Source of the DNA: Bdellovibrionales bacterium RIFOXYD12_FULL_39_22
Lineage (GTDB): Bacteria; Bdellovibrionota; Bacteriovoracia; Bacteriovoracales; Bacteriovoracaceae
NCBI GenBank assembly: GCA_001770205.1
Contig: MEQL01000037.1
Span: 1-64,000 of the forward strand
Direction of reading: 5' to 3'
Length of the DNA: 64,000 bases
Below the pieces are notes generated by a model, which searched no databases, was not told the DNA's origin, and worked only from the letters and a program-made list of their open reading frames with translations. The first letter of the stretch is position 1. Every line of letters begins with the position of its first letter. The translations under genes and the position numbers were made by a program. Positions 53,657 to 62,267 of the stretch are shown one piece after another.

Positions 53657-54481
53657 CTAGACAATATCAATTATTGTTTTAACTAAAATAAAAACAAGTA
53701 GACCTAAAAAAAGATACTCGGCACTTTTTTTAGAAATGCGATTGCTTAGGGATGCCCCGAATTGAGAGGCAATGGCCGCTCCAATAGATAAGGCCAACAC
53801 AATGAGGAGGTTTACTTGTCCCATTTGAAAATTATCTAGGATTTTTAATGGAAAATTGTTTTCTACTGGAGGAGAAAAAAAAGAATAGGTGATTACGGCC
53901 GCGAAGCAACTAACCGCCATTGCCACATTGGAGTAAACGGGAATCCAGCGATAGGGCATTTTCAAAAAAGAGATAAAAAAGGGAATGATGATTATCCCAC
54001 CTCCAAGTCCGGTAATGCCGGAGATCAGTCCAGCGATAAACGCAGGCGGGATCATTTTTATAAGCGCGATGGCATTTAAGTCATCTGCAAAAGATTCGTT
54101 GAGATTGTCTGCGTGGCGTTTGCCGCGAATAATTTTTTTAAAAAGAGAGAAGGCGACTAATAATGCAAAAATAATTTTTATACTCGTGCCAGAGAGTAGA
54201 TTAATCAAATGCCCTCCGGCAACTGATCCCACGAGCATGGCCAAGGCAATAATGGATATTAATTTAAAATTTGGAATCCGTCCGCCGCGAACAAAGGTGA
54301 TGGTGTTAATAACAGAGTTAAAAAAAATCATGGTTAATGAGGAACCAATAATGGTTTGAGGGGCTGTGCTAGGAAAAATATTATATAGGGCCGGAATGGT
54401 TATTATTCCCCCCCCGATTCCAAAAAAAGAAGAGACAAAACCGACAAGAAGGCCTGTTAAAATTAAAATTGTAAAAATCAT
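53657..54481 (-). CDS. TSUP (TauE/SafE, DUF81) family permease, second copy
   Basis: The 274-residue protein has about eight membrane helices. GFVSSFFGIGGGIITIPALYNI near the start and GLISGITGLGGGIIIIPFFISF in the middle are the two TSUP half-repeats. It is only distantly like the other TSUP protein here, judging by the differing motif residues. It lies 29 bases upstream of the radical SAM gene on the same strand and is divergent from the SO_0444-type permease. The substrate is probably a small sulfur-containing or organic anion. Confidence 0.88.
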   Translation of the reverse strand: MIFTILILTGLLVGFVSSFFGIGGGIITIPALYNIFPSTAPQTIIGSSLTMIFFNSVINTITFVRGGRIPNFKLISIIALAMLVGSVAGGHLINLLSGTSIKIIFALLVAFSLFKKIIRGKRHADNLNESFADDLNAIALIKMIPPAFIAGLISGITGLGGGIIIIPFFISFLKMPYRWIPVYSNVAMAVSCFAAVITYSFFSPPVENNFPLKILDNFQMGQVNLLIVLALSIGAAIASQFGASLSNRISKKSAEYLFLGLLVFILVKTIIDIV

Positions 54482-54557
54482 TTCACTTTACCTTTTATCT
54501 ACCTATGATAGTGTAGTTACCTTAGTAATGACGTTGTATGAAAAACAAGGATAGCAT

Positions 54558-55619
54558 ATGGAATTCTTATACGCATTTATAAAATATCTAGTAATCACAG
54601 CTCCATTTTTGTTGTTTGGATTTGGTATTGCTGGAATCATTAACGCAGTTGTTTCCATGGAATATATCAAAAAAAACCTAGGAGGTAGTGGGGTGTGGCC
54701 AATTATCAAAGCGGCCATTTGGGGTGTTCCCCTTCCACTTTGCTCTTGTTCGGTAATCCCCACTGCGGTTACGTTAAAAAAAAGTGGTGCTTCTAACGCA
54801 ACAACTTCTGCCTTTTTAATTTCTACTCCGGAATCAGGAGTAGACTCTATTGCAATTACCTACTCGTTAATGGATTTACCGATGGCCATCATTCGGCCAG
54901 TCTCTGCTTTTGTCACAGCATTTATCGCCGGAATATTACAGAATATTTTCAATAGAACTAATGATAATGCTGAAACAGAAAAACCTGAGAAAGAATCTTG
55001 TGGTTCTTCCTGTTGCTGCAGTGAAAAAAAGACTCCACCACCATCCACTTCGATTTTTGAAAAAATAAAAAGTGTATTTACATTTGCCTATGGGACACTG
55101 ATTGATGATATGGCCGGTTGGTTACTTTTTGGGTTAGTGGTTGGTGCGGCCATTGACTATTTAATTCCGGTTCATATTATTGAAAATTTTAACGGTATCG
55201 GGGGGAAATTTGCTATGTTGCTCGTGGGGATTCCTCTGTATATTTGCGCTTCTTCCAGCACCCCCATTGCTGCCGCCCTTATGCTTAAGGGGATGAGTCC
55301 AGGGACGGCGCTTATTTTTCTTTTAGCGGGCCCGGCCACTAATATATCCAGTTTGATTGTTATGCAAAAATATATCGGACGCAAAGGTGTTATAATAAAT
55401 GTTGCAACAATTGCCATCGTGTCATTAATAATCTCGATCATTGTTGATTTTCTATATGAGTTTTTTACATGGCCAACGACCTATAATATTGCGGCCCATG
55501 AACATATGGGCCATGGAGAGTTTTCGTATGGAGAAATTGCCATGGCAACGATTTTATTCCTGCTGCTTTTAAAAGGGATCTATATGGCAAATTTTAAGGG
55601 TGGAGAAGGAAAGAAGTGA
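54558..55619 (+). CDS. SO_0444-family (ArsP/DUF318-like) metal efflux permease
   Basis: The 353-residue protein has about eight membrane helices. The key motif PLPLCSCSVIPTAVTLKKSGAS, then STPESGVDSI and the later ICASSSTPIAAALMLKGMSPG, characterise the SO_0444/ArsP permease family. A hydrophilic loop in the middle carries a Cys cluster (ESCGSSCCCS), a likely metal-binding stretch. Related proteins export Cu/Zn or organoarsenicals; substrate choice here is inference. AAGGATAG precedes the ATG. Its TGA overlaps the GTG start of the SDR gene, beginning a six-gene coupled operon. Confidence 0.85.
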   Translation: MEFLYAFIKYLVITAPFLLFGFGIAGIINAVVSMEYIKKNLGGSGVWPIIKAAIWGVPLPLCSCSVIPTAVTLKKSGASNATTSAFLISTPESGVDSIAITYSLMDLPMAIIRPVSAFVTAFIAGILQNIFNRTNDNAETEKPEKESCGSSCCCSEKKTPPPSTSIFEKIKSVFTFAYGTLIDDMAGWLLFGLVVGAAIDYLIPVHIIENFNGIGGKFAMLLVGIPLYICASSSTPIAAALMLKGMSPGTALIFLLAGPATNISSLIVMQKYIGRKGVIINVATIAIVSLIISIIVDFLYEFFTWPTTYNIAAHEHMGHGEFSYGEIAMATILFLLLLKGIYMANFKGGEGKK

Positions 55620-56362
55620 AGGTTTTCATCACAGGCGGAACTTCTGGAATTGGATTGGCGCTAGCGATAAAATATTTGGATCAGGGGTACAAAGTCGGAG
55701 TTTGTGGTCGAGATCTTTCAAAGGTACCGACGGCCGTAATTGAAAAGTATAATAACAATTTATCTCTTTTTCAAGTCGACGTTACAAGCAGAGAGGAGTT
55801 GAAATCATCAATTGCCAAATTTGCTGAGGGGCGATTAGATATTTTAATTGCTAGTGCTGGCATATCTATCCCGCACAAAAAGACATTACCTGATTTTGAC
55901 CGTGCTCATGCAATAATTAACACGAATGTACTGGGATTATTAAATAGCTTTGAGGCCGCCTTAGAGGTTATGTTGCCAAATAAAGGCGGCAAGTTAGTGG
56001 CCATTGCATCGGTTGCCGGAATGATTGGCGTTCCCAGGGCCGCGGCGTATTGTGCTTCCAAGGCAGCTGTTATAAAATTTTGTGAATCTCTGACAGTTGA
56101 TTTATTGCCAAAGGGAATTAACGTTATAACAATTGCTCCTGGATTTATTGATACTCCGCTTACTCAACAAAATAATCACCCACTTCCTTTTGTTATTGAT
56201 TCTTCCACGGCCGCCGAAAAAATTTATGTTGCCATTGAGAATAATATTCCGCTTTACATTTTTCCAATTCCAATGAAAATATTGATATATTTTTTATATT
56301 TTTTACCACGATGGTTATATCGAAGGTTTATGATGTTTATCCAATGGGGAGGAGAGTCATGA
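55616..56362 (+). CDS. Short-chain dehydrogenase/reductase (SDR)
   Basis: The 248-residue protein starts at a GTG (55616) that overlaps the upstream TGA. SDR marks are TGGTSGIGLALA (NAD(P) binding), ASAGIS (NNAG position), an active-site Ser in IASVAG, and YCASKAA (Tyr-x3-Lys). The Arg in GRD suggests a preference for NADP(H). The last 35 residues form a hydrophobic amphipathic segment ending in PRWLYRRFMMF, so it may be membrane associated. The substrate is unknown. It overlaps the next lipoprotein gene as ATGA. Confidence 0.88.
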   Translation: MKVFITGGTSGIGLALAIKYLDQGYKVGVCGRDLSKVPTAVIEKYNNNLSLFQVDVTSREELKSSIAKFAEGRLDILIASAGISIPHKKTLPDFDRAHAIINTNVLGLLNSFEAALEVMLPNKGGKLVAIASVAGMIGVPRAAAYCASKAAVIKFCESLTVDLLPKGINVITIAPGFIDTPLTQQNNHPLPFVIDSSTAAEKIYVAIENNIPLYIFPIPMKILIYFLYFLPRWLYRRFMMFIQWGGES

Positions 56363-56625
56363 AAATTACGCTAGTAACTATTTTATTATCAATCATTATC
56401 TTGAGTGGTTGTGATTGCCCTGTTTTTTCATCAAATGATGAGAGTGGCCTGAAAGCGACCACAACAGTTTCTCAAGCGTCTTTTGATTTAGATAAATTAG
56501 AGAAGGGCCAAAAGGCCGAGAATGCAGCTGATGATTGTGAAATCAAAGACAAAAATAAAATAGATCTTGAGGCCAACAAACCATTTAAGCTACAAGGAAA
56601 CGATGGTGGCTGTGAAACCAAATGA
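56359..56625 (+). CDS. Small lipoprotein of unknown function
   Basis: From the ATG at 56359, overlapping the SDR stop (ATGA), the protein has 88 residues with a lipoprotein signal (lipobox LSGC, Cys18). The mature chain of about 70 residues is charged, with Cys20 and three more Cys near the C-terminus. The small size and the coupling on both sides suggest an accessory part of the operon. No family is recognised. Confidence 0.65.
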   Translation: MKITLVTILLSIIILSGCDCPVFSSNDESGLKATTTVSQASFDLDKLEKGQKAENAADDCEIKDKNKIDLEANKPFKLQGNDGGCETK

Positions 56626-57431
56626 GTAATCTTAAATCAGGTTCCTATGATCATATAATCTTAGGGCATTATAAGAAGGTGGCAAAAAATAATGGCCTTG
56701 ATGGACGCTCTTCAATCGAAGATCAATATATTCGTAAAAGTGAATTGGAATGCCTATCTGCCGAGATTGAAATATTACAAAAAATTCATAAAAAAGAATT
56801 AACTGTTCTTGATGTTGGTTGTGGTAATGGCCATACCTTGGCCACTGTTTCACAGAGATTTCCTGGGTGTATGTTTTATGGATTAGAATTTTCGCCAGAC
56901 CTTTTTCAACTGGCCACATCTCGAAAAATTCCCAATGTGGAAATTATTCATCACGATTGTCGGCAAGAAATTCCTTTTAATGTTAATTTTGATTTAATTT
57001 ATACCGAGCGAGTTATTATCAACATACTGAATCGAAAGGATCAATATATTGCGGTTGATAATATTAGCAAAAGACTATCGCCCCAGGGAAGATATTTGGC
57101 CATGGAGAGTTTTCGTGAATCTTTGGTGGAGTTAAATTTGGCGCGAAGAGAGATGTGCTTGGAAGATGTTTCTCCCTCTAAGCATAATCTTTTTTTGAGT
57201 GAGCATTTTGCTAATAAGCTGGAGAGATTTGGCCTTCACCGTATTCCAACAGCGATGCCCTTTAACCATATGTCGACTCATTTTTATGTAACGCGAGTAT
57301 TTCACAAGGCAATTCGTCCAGAGGGTGGAAAAGTAAAGTTTTCCCGAATGGCACAATTTTTTACGGAAGCGCTTCCTCCGGCAATTGGAAATTACTCGCC
57401 TATTCAATTTCATCTTTTTGAGAAACGATAG
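56622..57431 (+). CDS. Class I SAM-dependent methyltransferase
   Basis: The 269-residue protein overlaps the lipoprotein gene stop by ATGA. The SAM site is LTVLDVGCGNGHTLATV (about 65-81), followed by FYGLEFS and, later, DLIYTERVIINI. Type 11/25-like small-molecule methyltransferases have this form. The C-terminal 60 residues, with FNHMSTHFYVTRVFHKAI, resemble enzymes acting on large or lipid-linked substrates, though only loosely. It belongs to the permease-SDR operon, and its product may be an envelope lipid or saccharide. Confidence 0.82.
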   Translation: MSNLKSGSYDHIILGHYKKVAKNNGLDGRSSIEDQYIRKSELECLSAEIEILQKIHKKELTVLDVGCGNGHTLATVSQRFPGCMFYGLEFSPDLFQLATSRKIPNVEIIHHDCRQEIPFNVNFDLIYTERVIINILNRKDQYIAVDNISKRLSPQGRYLAMESFRESLVELNLARREMCLEDVSPSKHNLFLSEHFANKLERFGLHRIPTAMPFNHMSTHFYVTRVFHKAIRPEGGKVKFSRMAQFFTEALPPAIGNYSPIQFHLFEKR

Positions 57432-57446
57432 AAAGGAGATTTTGCA

Positions 57447-57941
57447 ATGATTTTAAAAAAAGTGCTATTCGTCTGCATGGGAAATATTTGTCGATCTCCC
57501 GCAGCAGAAGGGGTTATGCAGCATTTGCTAAAGGAGCACAAGCTAGATCAAAGCGTGAGGTGTGATTCTGCCGGAACAATAGGGTTTCATTCAGGCTGTC
57601 CGGCAGATGGCCGGATGCAGTCACATGCTAGACGACGAGGCATTGAATTACTAAGTCGTTCTCGGAAATTTGATGAGCAAAATGATTTTGATAAATTTGA
57701 TTATATTGTAGTAATGGATAAGCAAAATTGGCGAGATGTAAAAAAATTGGATCATGGTAATAAATATGCGGATAAAATTTTTATGATGACGGATTTTTGC
57801 CAGAAGAGATCTGAAAAGGAAGTGCCCGATCCATATTATGATGGTGGAGATGGATTTGAACTAGTACTAGACATCATCGAAGATGCGGCATCGGGCCTGC
57901 TTGCGAGAATAAAAGCGGATCTAGAAAGGCAGTCTACTTAG
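57447..57941 (+). CDS. Low-molecular-weight protein-tyrosine phosphatase
   Basis: The 164-residue protein starts with the P loop VLFVCMGNICRSPAAEG (Cys10, Arg16, Ser17) and has the catalytic acid in VPDPYYDGGDGFE. The length fits the family. Such enzymes remove phosphate from tyrosine of protein kinases, often those that control polysaccharide export. AAAGGAG precedes the ATG. It follows the methyltransferase by 15 bases and precedes the DUF6165 gene, both of which may be linked to envelope glycans. Confidence 0.92.
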   Translation: MILKKVLFVCMGNICRSPAAEGVMQHLLKEHKLDQSVRCDSAGTIGFHSGCPADGRMQSHARRRGIELLSRSRKFDEQNDFDKFDYIVVMDKQNWRDVKKLDHGNKYADKIFMMTDFCQKRSEKEVPDPYYDGGDGFELVLDIIEDAASGLLARIKADLERQST

Positions 57942-57954
57942 GAGCGAGTGAGGC

Positions 57955-58335
57955 ATGAATATTTTATGTCAAATTTCATTGGGCGAGTTAGTTGATAAGA
58001 TATCTATTTTGCGCATAAAAAAGCGCAAAATAATAGAGCAAAGCAAGCTGGATTTTGTTATTCAGGAAGACAATGTTCTCACGGCCACTCTGGCAAAACT
58101 TAACATTACAGATATTCGTCACTACCTAGATGAGTTAATTGCGATTAATTCAGAATTATGGGAGATTGAAGATAAAATTCGTCTTAAAGAACGTGCGCAA
58201 AAGTTTGATGATGAGTTTATTTCTTTGGCGCGTAGTGTTTATATTATCAATGATCGACGATTTGTCGCAAAAAATAAAATCAATCGCGATTTTGGCTCCT
58301 CATTGCGAGAAGTAAAATCATATGAGGATTATTAG
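57955..58335 (+). CDS. DUF6165-family protein
   Basis: The 126-residue cytoplasmic protein has the DUF6165 pattern as I recall it: SLGELVDKISILRIKKRKI at the start, ELIAINSELWEIEDKIRLKE in the middle, and ARSVYIINDRRFVAKNKIN then GSSLREVKSYEDY at the end. It is mostly helical and charged. The family is commonly found beside LPS or capsule genes, with unknown function. It is the last gene of the operon and converges with the START-like lipoprotein gene. Confidence 0.78.
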   Translation: MNILCQISLGELVDKISILRIKKRKIIEQSKLDFVIQEDNVLTATLAKLNITDIRHYLDELIAINSELWEIEDKIRLKERAQKFDDEFISLARSVYIINDRRFVAKNKINRDFGSSLREVKSYEDY

Positions 58336-58348
58336 GTTCGGGCAAAAA

Positions 58349-59080
58349 CTAACGAGTAACAATATAGCGATAGTTTTCTAGATGCTCTAGAAATGTTTTT
58401 CGCAGCATTGGGCCGGCAATTACTCGTGCGACTGGAATCCGTAGAATGGTTCTCATTTTATGAGCAGAGTGAAATGTCACTAAAGTGTTTTCTGGCCCAA
58501 AAGATCTAAATTGAACGGAGCCAAGATCTGCGTCAGTCGATCCATTATCTGAATAATAAACGCGCCAACAAATTTCACTGAAGTTTGTTCCGTAGTTAAT
58601 GATCTCCGCTTTGGTCATATCTTGGTTAAAGGGAAGAACCATTCGTTCAATTTGTCTAATAGGTCGCCCCTCGCTATCTCGTTCAACCACTCTAACTTCT
58701 CCGCCGCGATACTCCGACAGTTGCATTCCCCAGCTCTCAGGAGGAAGCTTGCGGATGAATTTATTATAAGGAATGTTAATGAGCATTTGACTATACTCCA
58801 CCGTAACATCTTTTTCAGTTTGAATAGTATCAACCTCAATAGTAGAAAAATAATAAGTTGAACGGCCACGCTCTAAATCTTCATTTTTCCATGATTTAAT
58901 CAGATCCATTTTTTCTTCCGGAACTTTTGATTGAAATTTTTCCAGTAGATCTAAAAATTGCCAATCTTCTTCCTGCGGGGCCTGGGTTACAGGGAAATTT
59001 GGATTAATACTTGCCATAGTACTACTAGTAGTACACGAACAAAAAAGTGTGATAATAGCTATTAAACCTAATTGTTTCAC
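58349..59080 (-). CDS. Lipoprotein with START/SRPBCC-like domain
   Basis: From a GTG at 59080 (GAGG five bases upstream) the protein has 243 residues and a short lipoprotein signal (MKQLGLIAIITLFCSC, Cys at the end). An in-frame ATG at 59104 or a much longer upstream start would bury it. The body, with STIEVDTIQTEKDVTVEYSQM, SWGMQLSEYRGGEVRV, the later SEICWRVYYSDNGS and a final helix KTFLEHLENYRYI, resembles START/polyketide-cyclase folds that hold hydrophobic ligands. This is a fold-level guess. It is probably an envelope protein. It is divergent from the methyltransferase gene at 59264. Confidence 0.6.
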   Translation of the reverse strand: MKQLGLIAIITLFCSCTTSSTMASINPNFPVTQAPQEEDWQFLDLLEKFQSKVPEEKMDLIKSWKNEDLERGRSTYYFSTIEVDTIQTEKDVTVEYSQMLINIPYNKFIRKLPPESWGMQLSEYRGGEVRVVERDSEGRPIRQIERMVLPFNQDMTKAEIINYGTNFSEICWRVYYSDNGSTDADLGSVQFRSFGPENTLVTFHSAHKMRTILRIPVARVIAGPMLRKTFLEHLENYRYIVTR

Positions 59081-59263
59081 TTTCACCTCTTGTTGGTCTG
59101 ACATAATTTTTAATTCAGTATGATTGGCATTTGAAATTTTTACAAGAGTAAAATTTTTCATATAACCAAACAGCTTGGTTATATATTTTGCCAGCACTTG
59201 ACCCATGACAACATCCTAGTATACTTATCCAAATTTATCAAAGTATCTACATAGGACGTAATC

Positions 59264-60073
59264 ATGCAAGAAGAAATAGAATGTACACTCCCACCAGAAA
59301 TTAAATATCAGTTATACGAAACATCAGTACAGTGTCACTCGGCAGATATTCTGTTTATCAATAGAGAATTTAAACAGGCCTATGATAAAGCCCCCCTGTC
59401 TCTTAGAGAAGATTTTTGTGGAACAGCTATTATGGCATGTGATTGGGTTTGTCAAAGTCAAGAACATTTGGCCTTCGCAATTGATATTGATAAATGTCCG
59501 CTTGAATATGGCCTCTCCCATCATTACCCCAAGCTATCAAGTGCTCAGCAGTCACGCATGAACTATGTATTAGGTAACGTCTTGGACAATTATTCTTTTA
59601 AAACGGACGTAGTTGTTGCCTTTAATTTTTCTTATTTTGTGTTTAAAAAAAGAAAAGAACTATTGGATTATTTCAAAAAAGTGCGTAAATCACTAAATGA
59701 GCAAGGTGCCTTTTTTATAGATCTCTTTGGAGGAACTGAGGCATTCGCACCACTAGAAGAGGAAACAGAACATGATGGCCACTCTTATTATTGGGACTGT
59801 GAGGGATATAATCCTCTTACCGCAGAATGTCAGTACTATATTCATTTTAAGACTCATCATGATGGAATAAAACATAAAAACGCTTTTAGTTATTCCTGGA
59901 GAATGTGGACGGTAGCAGAGCTATGTGAAATTTTAGAGGATGCTGGATTCTCGAAAACTATTACCTTCTGGGAAGGAGAGGATGGAAAAGGCAGTGGTGA
60001 TGGCGTTTTTTATAACACCAAACAGGCCGAAAACTGCGAATCTTGGGTGACCTACATACTGGCCTTAAACTAA
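59264..60073 (+). CDS. Class I SAM-dependent methyltransferase
   Basis: The 269-residue protein has a SAM-binding area LREDFCGTAIMACDWV (G-x-G variant, CGTA) followed by AFAIDIDKCPLEYG and VVAFNFSYFVFKKRKELLDYF. The C-terminal half, RMWTVAELCEILEDAGFSKTITFWEG, is typical of Methyltransf_25-like enzymes with a beta-strand substrate domain. The start MQEEIECTLPPEIKYQLYE is well placed. The substrate is not identifiable. It converges with the PilZ gene; the stops are adjacent. Confidence 0.8.
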   Translation: MQEEIECTLPPEIKYQLYETSVQCHSADILFINREFKQAYDKAPLSLREDFCGTAIMACDWVCQSQEHLAFAIDIDKCPLEYGLSHHYPKLSSAQQSRMNYVLGNVLDNYSFKTDVVVAFNFSYFVFKKRKELLDYFKKVRKSLNEQGAFFIDLFGGTEAFAPLEEETEHDGHSYYWDCEGYNPLTAECQYYIHFKTHHDGIKHKNAFSYSWRMWTVAELCEILEDAGFSKTITFWEGEDGKGSGDGVFYNTKQAENCESWVTYILALN

Positions 60074-60406
60074 TTAAACCATTGGGGCGCGAACTGACAA
60101 CTCATCAAATAAATCCAACGATAACTCTCGCTGCATCTCAATAGCAAATCCCATATCATCTCTTGCCACATCTTGCGCCAGCCTAACAACGCGAGCATTA
60201 CCTGAAGATTTTGAGCGGCCATATTTGTCGGTAATTACATACGTAATAATCTCGCCCAACTTCGGTAGGTGCGTAGACTTGATAAATGCTCCTCTGCGGC
60301 TAATGTCTTTTAAACTAACGGTGTAAGAGCAGATAGAAACACTAGTGTACAGCTTCATAAAACCATTAGATGGCCTTCTTTCTTGTCTGTTTCGTTCTAA
60401 TCCCAT
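60074..60406 (-). CDS. PilZ-domain protein
   Basis: The 110-residue protein has the c-di-GMP binding start RQERRPSNGF (RxxxR-like), and SLKDISRRGAFIKS supplies the D/N-x-S-x-xG motif. The remaining strands and MGFAIEMQRE end match a single PilZ domain. It is a cytoplasmic c-di-GMP receptor candidate, with unknown partner. It lies 30 bases after the cheW-like gene on the same strand, so motility or surface behaviour may be the shared theme. Confidence 0.82.
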   Translation of the reverse strand: MGLERNRQERRPSNGFMKLYTSVSICSYTVSLKDISRRGAFIKSTHLPKLGEIITYVITDKYGRSKSSGNARVVRLAQDVARDDMGFAIEMQRELSLDLFDELSVRAPMV

Positions 60407-60436
60407 GTAAAAAACCTCCGATACTTTTCTGTTTGC

Positions 60437-60979
60437 TTATTTATTGGTGTTGCCTTTAAGCATTTTTAATTCATCAATACTTAAAACCTTACCAATATCC
60501 AAAAGTAAAACAAGATTTTGTTTTTCTTGCTTAGCAACTCCGGTAACGAATTTACTACTAACATTGCCTTGAATTTCTAAAGAACGCTCTATTTGATTTT
60601 GTTCGAGGCCAACAACTTCATCAACATCATCAACTACGGTCCCAATTTTTATCCCTTCAATTTCCACAATGATGATGGATGTCTTTTTTAAGGCAAGTTT
60701 GCTTGATGGCGCAATAGATAACTTGGTTCTTAGATCAATAACAGAAATAATGTCACCACGTAAGTTTATTAAACCCTTAAAAAAATTTGGCACTTGTGGT
60801 ATCGGAGTTATTTCTACGGAACCAATTATTTCTTTGACTGTGTGAAGTGGGATGCCAAATCGATCATCTCCCAAAGAGAAAATTAAAAATTTCTCTCGCT
60901 TTATTTCATTTTTTTGTCCTAGGCACTGACTTCCCATGAGTCTCTTTGCTTTTGCCTCGGTAGTACTATCTGTGTTCAT
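60437..60979 (-). CDS. cheW: CheW-like chemotaxis coupling protein
   Basis: The 180-residue protein has a 35-residue lead and then the CheW fold: FLIFSLGDDRFGIPLHTVKEII, PIPQVPNFFKGLINLRGDIISVIDLRTKL, and IKIGTVVDDVDEVVGLEQNQI. CheW couples chemoreceptors to CheA kinase. No receptor or cheA gene is in the window, and the chemotaxis locus must lie elsewhere. The gene stands before the PilZ gene. The 169-base region upstream holds a short imperfect inverted repeat near 60984-61022 but no gene. Confidence 0.92.
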   Translation of the reverse strand: MNTDSTTEAKAKRLMGSQCLGQKNEIKREKFLIFSLGDDRFGIPLHTVKEIIGSVEITPIPQVPNFFKGLINLRGDIISVIDLRTKLSIAPSSKLALKKTSIIIVEIEGIKIGTVVDDVDEVVGLEQNQIERSLEIQGNVSSKFVTGVAKQEKQNLVLLLDIGKVLSIDELKMLKGNTNK

Positions 60980-61148
60980 CTGATTAGTGCCTCAAATAAA
61001 ATAAGACAACCTAATTTTATGAGGTAATAATTGCTTTTGGAATAGTTATTTTTTGCCTATTTTTTTGGCACACAGGGCCATTTAAAATATCTTCAGATTA
61101 ACTAACTAGAATTGTTAAAAATTACGTCAAAAAGTTAATCTCTTTAAA

Positions 61149-62168
61149 CTATCTAATGGAGGAAGAAATTTTTTTCCAGACCGTTTCAACTTGAAGTTTT
61201 CGTAAGCAATCCATCGTTTCGCAATGAAATTTACCACAATAATGCGCATTCTCTGTTCGGCAGATAACATCTTCAATATAAAAATAGGGATGAGTACTAA
61301 CATCATAGGGATGCCACTCATTAGGTGGCTCTGGCCCAAAAAAGGTATAAGTTTTTAATCCTACAGCGATGGCCAAATGTTTAATACCGGTATCATTTCC
61401 AATGTACAAAAAACTTTCTGCGAAAAAATGGGGAAGTTCTGCGAGTGACAAATGTACAAAGATTATGCGTGAATCAATCTCGTGTTTGGAAAATTTTTCT
61501 TTTATTGCTAAATCGTCGGAGGATTTGGAAAGAGGAATTGCAATTTCAATATCAGGATGATGTTTGAAAATTATTTTACTCAGCAGAAGATAATTTTCTA
61601 TAGGCCACATCTTGGTTGCTCTGGTGGCAACAACACCAAAGATTATGCGGCGTTGTTTTTGGGCCTTTCTAGTAATCAATAATCTGGGTGGGTAATGCAG
61701 GTAATGGGGAGGGGAGGTATCATGATTATTTGTGCGTCCCAAAAAAGAGTATACACCATCAAGATCTCTTTGAATTAGTGGCCTGATCATTCCTTGGCCA
61801 ACAACAGAGGTTCCATCTTTGAGGTGATGATTATGGAAGAAATATGGGATGCGATGTATTAGTGAAAATAATGAGAAAAATTTTTTTGATCTACCGCTTT
61901 GATGCATTTCATACACAAGATCTATCTTTAGTTGCCGCATAAGGCGCCAGCATTTAATCCAATCATGCGGCCGCTTAAGGTCCATAGCAATAATTGCATC
62001 GGCCGAGATTTTAACGTTATCATAAAGTGGGACAATCCAACTGGGGACTGCATAGTATATTTTGCTCTGCGGATACAGCGATCTCAAGTAATCCACAGTG
62101 GATAGTCCCATTATTGAATCACCCAATGCGCGTAGCTTTACGATAAGAATGCTTTGTTTGTTTTGCAT
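61149..62168 (-). CDS. Glycosyltransferase family 9 (heptosyltransferase-like)
   Basis: The 339-residue protein starts IVKLRALGDSIMGLSTVDYL, the GT9 acceptor-side motif with RALGD, and has VVATRATKMWPIENYLLLS, then IGNDTGIKHLAIAVGLKTYTFFGP, the donor-side N-DTG-H motif of WaaC/WaaF proteins. It should add heptose or a related sugar to lipid A core in the cytoplasm. The C-terminus has four Cys (CRTENAHYCGKFHCETMDC), likely a zinc site, common in GT9. It lies near a second LPS-type transferase at the right edge. Confidence 0.88.
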   Translation of the reverse strand: MQNKQSILIVKLRALGDSIMGLSTVDYLRSLYPQSKIYYAVPSWIVPLYDNVKISADAIIAMDLKRPHDWIKCWRLMRQLKIDLVYEMHQSGRSKKFFSLFSLIHRIPYFFHNHHLKDGTSVVGQGMIRPLIQRDLDGVYSFLGRTNNHDTSPPHYLHYPPRLLITRKAQKQRRIIFGVVATRATKMWPIENYLLLSKIIFKHHPDIEIAIPLSKSSDDLAIKEKFSKHEIDSRIIFVHLSLAELPHFFAESFLYIGNDTGIKHLAIAVGLKTYTFFGPEPPNEWHPYDVSTHPYFYIEDVICRTENAHYCGKFHCETMDCLRKLQVETVWKKISSSIR

Positions 62169-62267
62169 AAGATAAAAAAGATTCTAGCACTGTGCAAATA
62201 AAGGATCTAGTATTTCGCTCAATTTTTCCTATACAGAAAGCACTATTCAGCATTAAAATTTAGTTCT

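Noticed and set aside
59016-59033. Palindrome GTACTACTAGTAGTAC as a possible operator
   Set aside because: It lies within the coding sequence just after the lipoprotein signal and follows from a short Ser/Thr-rich stretch.
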